Positions 7,237-11,277 of a DNA stretch of 11,277 bases are shown here, one piece after another. Location: NCBI GenBank assembly GCA_021846605.1, contig JAJZWQ010000109.1, forward strand, positions 1 through 11,277. Reading direction: 5' to 3'. Positions within the stretch are counted from its first letter, which is position 1; the number at the start of each line of letters is the position of its first letter. A program made the position numbers and the translations under genes. A model generated the notes under the pieces. It was not told where the DNA came from. It worked only from the letters and a program-made list of their open reading frames with translations, and did not search any database. Origin of the DNA: Bacillota bacterium (GTDB lineage: Bacteria; Bacillota_E; RBS10-35; JAJYVN01).

Positions 7237-8660
7237 GCGCCACCCCCCAGGACCCGGGCGGCCGCCACCCAGGTACCGTGCCAGGCGCCGGGCAAGGCCA
7301 GGCCGACCACCAGGACGCCGGCCACCGCCGCCGCCAGCGGCCAGATAGCTCCGCCGGGCTCGGCCGTGGCGGCGCCCGCGGCGCGCGGGCCCAACAGCAG
7401 GCGGGGCAGGCGCAGTCCGAAGCCCAGGAAGTTCACGACCAGGAAGACCAGCGCCACGCAGACCCATACCACGTGGTGCGACTGCACCCCACCCAACAGC
7501 ACCAGCCATTCGCTCCAGAACAGGCCGAACGGGGGCAGCCCGACGATGGCGATGGCCCCCAGGACGAGGGCCGATCCGGACAGGGGCATGTCGGCGATGA
7601 TGCCCCGCACCCCGGTGCCCCCGGTCGCGCCGTACCGCAGGCGCACGTTGCCGGCGCCGTAGAACAGCGCGGACTTCCCGAAGCCGTGCGTCCACATGTG
7701 CAGCAGCGCGCCCAGCAGGCCGATGCCGCCGAAACCGGCGCCCAGGGCGATCACACCCATGTGCTCGATGCTGGAGTAGGCGAACATGCGCTTGAGATCC
7801 CGCTGGCCGGGCACCGCGGCTGCGGCGATGCCCAGGGAGAGGATCCCCGTGATGATCAGCAACGTGTGGGGCCAGGCCGGCCCGATCGCCCGGGTGGCGA
7901 CGGCGGCCATGCGGAGCAGGGCGTAGAGCCCTCCCACCAACTTGATCCCGGAGAGCGCCGCCGAGACCGGCGCCGGCGCCTCACTGTGCGCATCGGGCAG
8001 CCACGTGTGGAACGGCACCAATCCCGCCTTGCTGCCGAATCCCACCAGTGCGAGGATGAACCCGAGTTCGACCGCGACCCGGTCCGCGGGCGCAGCGGCC
8101 CGCACTGGCGTGGCCAGCGTCCACGCGCCAGCCGACAGGTGCGCCCCGTGGAGGGTCAGGACGGTGCCGATCAGGGCCAGCAGGCCGCCGATCCCGGTCA
8201 CGACCAGGTACTTCCAGGCCGCTTCCAGCGGGTGCGGCCCGCCGTCGAAGGCCACCAGCAGGATCGACGTGAGGGTCGTCCCCTCGACCGCCGCCCAGAT
8301 GCCCAGGTAGTTGGTCAGGCAACCGACGGCCAGCAGGCAGCCGATGAAGGCCTCAAACCACAGAAAGTACCGGCGCACGGCCGCGTCCGTGATCGCGCCC
8401 TGCGCGCGCTCGGTGGCGATGTACTGGATGGAGACGGCAAGGCTCAACCCGCCCAGCACCAGGACCAGCAGGTTGTACCAGCGGGCCAGCCCGTCCCACC
8501 CCACAGGCGGCCGCAGGAGCACCGCCAGCGCCAGGAGCCACAGCGCCAAGAGCGCCGCCCAGGCGACGCTGTAGACGGCCTTGGGCCGGCGGCACAGGGC
8601 GGTGGCGAGCAGGGCCAGCCCAGGGACGGCGAGGGGCAGCGCCGCCACGAATGGCGTCAT
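7233..8660 (-). CDS. hyfF: HyfF-like Mrp-antiporter-type membrane subunit
   Basis: 475-aa polytopic membrane protein of the NuoN/NuoM/HyfF family, the second ion-translocating arm of the complex. It keeps the family's key residues: Glu126 (AAVEGTTLTS), Lys211 in GSKAGLVPFHTWLPDAHSE, His218, SGIKL (Lys240), RDLKRMFAYSSIEHMG (287-302), HMWTHGFGKSALF (Lys329) and GLPPFGLFWSEW (Glu384). This is a canonical, probably active channel, in contrast to the more divergent HyfB-like subunit. The start is the ATG at 8660, overlapping the hyfE-like stop; the stop overlaps the hyfG-like ATG, so translation is probably coupled. It resembles HyfF more than HyfD because of gene order and length. Confidence 0.92.
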   Translation of the reverse strand: MTPFVAALPLAVPGLALLATALCRRPKAVYSVAWAALLALWLLALAVLLRPPVGWDGLARWYNLLVLVLGGLSLAVSIQYIATERAQGAITDAAVRRYFLWFEAFIGCLLAVGCLTNYLGIWAAVEGTTLTSILLVAFDGGPHPLEAAWKYLVVTGIGGLLALIGTVLTLHGAHLSAGAWTLATPVRAAAPADRVAVELGFILALVGFGSKAGLVPFHTWLPDAHSEAPAPVSAALSGIKLVGGLYALLRMAAVATRAIGPAWPHTLLIITGILSLGIAAAAVPGQRDLKRMFAYSSIEHMGVIALGAGFGGIGLLGALLHMWTHGFGKSALFYGAGNVRLRYGATGGTGVRGIIADMPLSGSALVLGAIAIVGLPPFGLFWSEWLVLLGGVQSHHVVWVCVALVFLVVNFLGFGLRLPRLLLGPRAAGAATAEPGGAIWPLAAAVAGVLVVGLALPGAWHGTWVAAARVLGGGA

Positions 8661-9298
8661 CCGCGCAACCCCCGCAGCAACCGGCTCGTGGCGGCACCGT
8701 GGTGCGCGTGCACCCGGCGGGCCATGACCGCCAACACCGCGGCCAGGACGAGCACCTCGGCCAGCGCCCAGGTTTCACCCACCGGTGGGAGACCCCCGGC
8801 CAGCACGAAGATCCCCGTCATCAGGCCCGCCTCGCCGCACAGGATGCCGGCGGCCTGCGCCCACAGCTCCGAACGGACGGCCGCGGCCGACAGACCGACC
8901 AGCAGCGCGGCGAGCGCCAACCCCAGGGCCTGCCCCCCGGCACCGCCCGCGATGCGCCCGCTGACCCGCAGGCACAGCAGCGTCACGACCGCCACGGCGC
9001 ACAGCAGAATGGCGGGCGAGAACGCCGACTGCTGCCCGTAGAGGCGCGGATCAGGCGGCACCGCGCGCCGCAGGAGGCGGGGTGCCCACAGCCCCTTGAC
9101 CACCAGGATGGCGGCCGCGTCCAGCCACAGCCACGGGACGCCGCGGGCGGCAAGCACCATCGCGAGCACCGCCTGCGGCACCGCGGCGAGCGCATACAGC
9201 GTGACGCTCGCGCCGGGACTGCGGGCCAGCAGCACCCCGACGGCCAGCACCAACACGGATGTCGCCGCCAGGACCTCGACCGCCTGCACCCCCGCCAC
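8657..9298 (-). CDS. hyfE: HyfE-like membrane subunit
   Basis: 213-aa hydrophobic protein, essentially all membrane helices, with the HyfE pattern: a NuoK-like organisation, DAAAILVVKGLWAPRLLRR near residues 60-78, and a conserved acidic helix (CGEAGLMTGIFVLAGG, 154-169). HyfE-type subunits correspond to a NuoK-like element fused to extra helices and link the antiporter-like subunits to the anchor. The start is uncertain: the GTG at 9298 lies 4 bases after the hyfC-like stop with AAGGGG touching it, while the GTG at 9289 (VQAVEVLAATS) has better spacing. The stop overlaps the hyfF-like ATG (ATGA). Assignment rests on gene order, size and helix pattern; sequence motifs are weak in this family. 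Confidence 0.8.
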   Translation of the reverse strand: MAGVQAVEVLAATSVLVLAVGVLLARSPGASVTLYALAAVPQAVLAMVLAARGVPWLWLDAAAILVVKGLWAPRLLRRAVPPDPRLYGQQSAFSPAILLCAVAVVTLLCLRVSGRIAGGAGGQALGLALAALLVGLSAAAVRSELWAQAAGILCGEAGLMTGIFVLAGGLPPVGETWALAEVLVLAAVLAVMARRVHAHHGAATSRLLRGLRG

Positions 9299-9302
9299 CC
9301 CC

Positions 9303-10244
9303 TTACCGCAGCGTGGCGGCCACCACGGCCACCAGCGCCACCAGCGAAGACACGGTGAGGAACTCCGGGATGCGCAGGAGCCGCAGCTTCGCGAAGGACA
9401 CTTCCAGCGCGACCAGCACGACGCCCACGCCCAAAAGCTTGCCGGCGTCGACCACCATGGCCACCAGCAGGGCGCCCAGGCCGGGGGTCGCGGCCAGCCC
9501 CCAGGTGGTGCCCAGCACGTTGACCCCGATCAGCGCCACCACCATGAACTTCATCCAGCCGCCCCACTCATACAGCGCCAGGTCCGATCCGGCCGCCTCA
9601 AAGGTCCTGGCCGGGTCGATCAGGGATAGCTCCGAAGTGGAAGACGGGTTATCGATCGGGATGCGGCCGGTCTCCGTGATCCAGAAGAGGAACCAGGCGA
9701 CGAGCACGACGATGTGCGCGGCCGAGCCGATCCACGGCGCCGATGTGAAGGTGGCGTTCACCACGAACGGGATGGTGGAGCCCGCCGCGGCCGCCGCGGC
9801 GAACACGACCAACGTGATGACCGGTTCGGCGAAGACGCCCACCAGGCGGATCCGGCTGACACCCAGGGTGGCGTATGGACTGGCCGAATCCAGCGCCGCC
9901 AGCAGGAGAAAGAAGCCCGAGGCCCCGAGGATGAAGCCTCCACCCAGCATGTCCGCCATGAAGGCCAGGGGGAGGGGGGAGCGGGTCAGGACGGGGATCA
10001 GCATCGTGACGATCACCGGACCGCAGAAATACACGATCGGCGCCAGCGCGCTGAGCGCGGTGGCGCGTTCGGTCCGCACCGTCTCCTTGGAAAACCACTT
10101 GCGCAGGTCGCGATAGGGTTGGAGGACGGGTGGCCCGACACGACAGAACAGGCGCGCGCGCAACCGTTCCAGCACCCCGCGGTACAGCGGCGCACACAGG
10201 AGAACAAAGCAGACTGCCAGCGCCTGGGCCCCCACCAACCGCAT
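9303..10244 (-). CDS. hyfC: HyfC/HycD/NuoH-like membrane anchor subunit
   Basis: 313-aa membrane protein of the NuoH/HyfC family (E. coli HyfC is about 322 aa), which anchors the soluble HyfG/HyfI pair and couples redox chemistry to ion movement. Motifs: RVGPPVLQPYRDLRKWFSKE (35-54, the GRPGPxxQxYxD loop), VSRIRLVGVFAEP (129-141; the family's SRE reads SRI here) and WITETGRIPIDNPSSTSEL (188-206). About eight hydrophobic helices are visible. The start is the ATG at 10244, with a GAGGGG element upstream; the frame stays open further back but would run through the terminator hairpin and riboswitch, so the longer versions are rejected. It is the first gene of the operon, about 50 bases after the riboswitch terminator. 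Confidence 0.92.
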   Translation of the reverse strand: MRLVGAQALAVCFVLLCAPLYRGVLERLRARLFCRVGPPVLQPYRDLRKWFSKETVRTERATALSALAPIVYFCGPVIVTMLIPVLTRSPLPLAFMADMLGGGFILGASGFFLLLAALDSASPYATLGVSRIRLVGVFAEPVITLVVFAAAAAAGSTIPFVVNATFTSAPWIGSAAHIVVLVAWFLFWITETGRIPIDNPSSTSELSLIDPARTFEAAGSDLALYEWGGWMKFMVVALIGVNVLGTTWGLAATPGLGALLVAMVVDAGKLLGVGVVLVALEVSFAKLRLLRIPEFLTVSSLVALVAVVAATLR

Positions 10245-10295
10245 GTGCGCGCCCCCCTCGGTCCGACCGGGAGACAGACTCTGCAGTGCGACGGC

Positions 10296-10329
10296 AAAAA
10301 AACTCCTGAGGGGCATCCCCTCAGGAGTT
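10296..10329 (-). terminator. Riboswitch-controlled intrinsic terminator
   Basis: Read on the - strand: AACTCCTGAGGGG (10329-10317), loop ATG (10316-10314), CCCCTCAGGAGTT (10313-10301), a perfect 13-bp stem ending in a run of seven T (10302-10296). The 5' arm begins with AACTCC (10329-10324), the same bases that close the pseudoknot of the fluoride aptamer. Pseudoknot and terminator therefore exclude each other: ligand bound means read-through, ligand absent means termination. On the + strand there is no T-run, so it acts in one direction only. It can also end transcripts coming from DUF190. Confidence 0.95.
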
Positions 10330-10382
10330 ATCAGCCGGGTGGCGGTTCGAGGCACGGGCGCCTCGGGCGAACTCCATCGCCT
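10324..10382 (-). ncRNA. Fluoride riboswitch (crcB motif) aptamer
   Basis: Read on the - strand. P1 is GGCG (10381-10378) with CGCC (10369-10366) around loop ATGGAGTT, together giving the hallmark GGCGATGGAGTTCGCC. Then comes an extra hairpin, CGAGGC/GCCTCG (10365-10360 with 10353-10348), then AACCGCC (10347-10341), P3 as GCC/GGC (10343-10341 with 10336-10334), then GGCTGATAACTCCT. The pseudoknot is perfect: GGAGTT (10375-10370) with AACTCC (10329-10324). The match to the crcB consensus (GGCGATGG, AANCGC, CTGATGRCTCCT) is very close. The architecture predicts transcription turned on by fluoride for the hyfC-hyfB-like operon. The inserted stem between P1 and P3 is the only unusual part. Confidence 0.95.
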
Positions 10383-10398
10383 GATGGGCCTTTCCGAC

Positions 10399-10428
10399 AT
10401 GATAGGAACGCGTGGCGCCCACTGTCAA
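10399..10428 (-). promoter_or_regulatory. Sigma70-type promoter of the hyf-like operon
   Basis: Read on the - strand: -35 TTGACA (10428-10423, six of six), an 18-base spacer, and -10 TATCAT (10404-10399, five of six). The start of transcription would fall near 10392, about ten bases before the riboswitch aptamer, exactly where a transcriptional riboswitch needs it. The -35 box overlaps the DUF190 stop codon, so the operon has its own promoter rather than depending on DUF190 transcription. Leader length to the hyfC-like ATG is about 150 bases. Confidence 0.85.
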
Positions 10429-10829
10429 TCACCCGGTGGTGGTCCGGGCCGCCCGTCCCAGGCCCCCTGTCCTGTGGGCCGCGCCTGGGTCTGGCCGCGC
10501 CGATAGAAGATCGCCTCCACCGGCTCGGTCGTCGCCAAACCGCCACCGAGCATGGACTCCACGACGGGCAGGAAGGCCTCGATCTGCTCGGGGACATCGA
10601 TGATCTCGACCATGAGCGGCAGGTCGCTGGAGAAAGAAAACGGGCGCTGCGTGTGGATGCTTCTGTCCACCCCGTATCCGTATCCGTCGATCCCCCGGAG
10701 CACGGTCGCCCCGGCCAGGCCGTGGTCGCGCGCGGCACAGGTGATCGCCCACGCCAGCCCATGCCCCCGCCAGCGATCCCGCTCGCCCAGGTAGATCCGG
10801 AGACGCGTCGCCCGGGTGCGCTCCCGCAT
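10425..10829 (-). CDS. DUF190 (PII-like) protein
   Basis: 134-aa cytoplasmic protein of the DUF190 family, small proteins with a PII-like ferredoxin fold. Family features: LRIYLGERDRW (10-20), GLAGATVLRGIDGYG (37-51), the SIHT motif (57-60), SSDLPLMVEIIDVPEQIEAFLP (67-88) and a final strand VEAIFYRRG (104-112), then a Gly/Pro-rich tail. The biochemical role is not known; genes of this family often sit beside, or are fused to, the fluoride exporter crcB. Here it lies directly upstream of a fluoride riboswitch on the same strand, though outside its control. The start chosen is the ATG at 10829, before conserved sequence, with a G-rich stretch upstream. The frame is open upstream all the way into the tnpB fragment because that gene has lost its stop, so a fused product is formally possible. 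Confidence 0.88.
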   Translation of the reverse strand: MRERTRATRLRIYLGERDRWRGHGLAWAITCAARDHGLAGATVLRGIDGYGYGVDRSIHTQRPFSFSSDLPLMVEIIDVPEQIEAFLPVVESMLGGGLATTEPVEAIFYRRGQTQARPTGQGAWDGRPGPPPGD

Positions 10830-10996
10830 CGCGATCCCCGCCCCCTGCGCCCGATTCAGGGGTCGCGCGACATCCACCGCAGCCGCCGAGGTCCGCCATG
10901 CATCCAGCGGAGGCCGTGGAAGCGCTACGGCTCCTCGCCCGCCATGATACGCCCGAGCGGGTACCATCTGCTGCGGCCCGCCTCCGCGCGAGGGGA
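10830..10996. other. Spacer between tnpB remnant and DUF190
   Basis: No gene is clear here. On the - strand there is a TATCAT (10949-10944) that could be a -10 box for DUF190, but I see no -35 match at the right distance. A hairpin, GGAGCCGT/ACGGCCTCC with one bulge (around 10911-10936), has no T-run. No second fluoride aptamer is visible. DNA next to 10996 would be the guide-matching flank of the right tnpB element. Confidence 0.3.
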
Positions 10997-11029
10997 CGTC
11001 AGGACCCCACGGCGAAAGCCGGGGGCTTG
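10997..11029 (-). ncRNA. Right-end hairpin / 3' end of TnpB omega RNA, right copy
   Basis: Read on the - strand: GCCCCCGGCTTTCGCCGTGGGG followed by TCCTGACG. It folds like the left copy; the only change in the hairpin is in the loop (TTTA to TTTC), so the RNA structure is kept while the overlapping tnpB stop codon TAG becomes TCG. The guide of this copy would start near 10996 and read toward DUF190. Activity is inferred from the family. Confidence 0.55.
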
Positions 11030-11096
11030 CGGCTACCGGATCGTGCTGCGATAGGCCGCCTGACAGCGGCCCGCCAGCCCCACGTGCGAGGCTGGC
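10997..11096 (-). repeat. Long inverted repeat, right arm (tnpB 3' end)
   Basis: Reverse complement of 26-128, with four substitutions and a 3-base gap. It covers the last part of tnpB, the right-end hairpin and TCCTGACG at the boundary (minus strand). Sequence beyond 10996 is unlike that beyond 128, which marks the shared element end. Confidence 0.9.
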
Positions 11097-11277
11097 CAGG
11101 TGGTTGGCTCCGATGTTCCTGGCCGCATTCAGGTCCGCGTGGAGGGAGAAGCCGCATTGCTGGCAGCGGAAGTCGCCCCGACTCCGACGGTTGGCCTTCT
11201 CCCGGTGCCCGCAGCGGCTGCACTTCTGGCTGGTGTAGCGGGGATCTACCGTGGCCACGGCCACGCCCGCCAGGGCA
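11013..11277 (-). CDS. tnpB: TnpB C-terminal domain (partial; normal stop lost)
   Basis: The C-terminal end of an IS200/IS605-type TnpB RNA-guided nuclease enters from the right edge of the window. It shows TVDPRYTSQKCSRCGH, then FRCQQCGFSLHAD: the four-cysteine zinc finger (CxxC...CxxC) followed by the last RuvC aspartate in HADLNAARNI. The tail, LASLARGAGG...VAASPRL, matches the other copy. The codon that is TAG in the left copy is TCG here (11015-11013), so the frame continues through 10996 and into DUF190, ending at 10425. The catalytic Asp and Glu nearer the N-terminus lie outside the window, so activity cannot be judged. Confidence 0.88.

Noticed and set aside
7237..7695. Longer N-terminal extension of the HyfG-like frame
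   Set aside because: The extension lies inside the hyfF-like gene and is Arg/Gly-rich nonsense; the ATG at 7236 overlaps the hyfF stop as ATGA, the same coupling used elsewhere in the operon.
3749..9041. Several very long open frames on the + strand opposite the hyf-like genes (for example 3749-5539, 5491-7662, 6945-9041)
   Set aside because: They are rich in Gly/Arg/Pro/Gln with no recognisable domain and mirror the codon pattern of the well-supported membrane proteins on the - strand; high GC makes stops rare.
5200..10244. Calling the operon an active hydrogenase-4 or formate hydrogenlyase
   Set aside because: Both CxxC motifs are missing in the large subunit and the small subunit lacks one cluster ligand; no maturation, formate dehydrogenase or ferredoxin-like gene is in the window.
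10301..10329. Terminator for + strand transcripts
   Set aside because: The stem is symmetrical but the + strand has no T-run after it, so it works only on the - strand.
10245..10400. Longer N-terminal extension of the HyfC-like frame
   Set aside because: It would translate the riboswitch and terminator hairpin; NuoH-like sequence starts at the ATG at 10244.
10898..11277. Plus-strand frame starting MHPAEAVEALRLLARHD, possibly a gene cut by the element
   Set aside because: Only about 33 codons precede the tnpB homology, third-position bases are not strongly GC as in neighbouring genes, and no family is recognised; it then continues antisense to tnpB.

Overview
The window is very GC-rich bacterial DNA with tightly packed genes, several GTG starts and ATGA start/stop overlaps. 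Nothing in it names the organism. The mix of a fluoride riboswitch, a DUF190 gene, a Hyf-like membrane complex, citramalate synthase and TnpB elements would suit a high-GC lineage such as Chloroflexota or a Symbiobacterium/Thermaerobacter-like Bacillota, but that is a guess.

Layout. Both ends carry the 3' end of an IS200/IS605-type tnpB gene with its right-end hairpin (1-128 on +, 10997-11277 on -). The two copies point inward and form an inverted repeat of about 100 bp (26-128 against 10997-11096), so they bracket about 10.9 kb. Inside, on the + strand, lie a six-repeat kelch lipoprotein (251-1312), a 235-base structured leader (1313-1547) and a citramalate synthase, cimA (1548-3164). On the - strand, converging on cimA, is a six-gene operon read from 10244 down to 3182: hyfC-, hyfE-, hyfF-, hyfG-, hyfI- and hyfB-like genes. 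Upstream of it, also on -, is a DUF190 (PII-like) gene (10425-10829). The stretch 129-250 holds no gene and no convincing promoter.

Main result. The hyf-like operon has a complete, readable control region. A sigma70-type promoter (TTGACA, 18 bases, TATCAT; its -35 box overlaps the DUF190 stop codon) is followed by a textbook fluoride riboswitch (crcB motif), whose expression platform is a perfect 13-bp terminator hairpin plus seven U. The hyfC start lies about 50 bases further on. The operon should therefore be transcribed through only when fluoride is bound.

How the genes work together. The encoded complex resembles hydrogenase-4/complex I: two Mrp-antiporter-like proton or sodium channels (HyfB, HyfF), a NuoH-like anchor (HyfC), HyfE, and soluble large and small subunits (HyfG, HyfI). 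HyfG has lost all four Ni-binding cysteines, and HyfI keeps only three of the four ligands of its [4Fe-4S] cluster. It is therefore very unlikely to be a hydrogenase and belongs with the poorly understood Ehr (energy-converting hydrogenase-related) complexes. The neighbouring DUF190 protein belongs to a family often found beside the fluoride exporter gene crcB. Together this suggests a fluoride-induced ion-translocating membrane complex, perhaps helping to restore the proton or sodium gradient or internal pH during fluoride stress. That role is inference.
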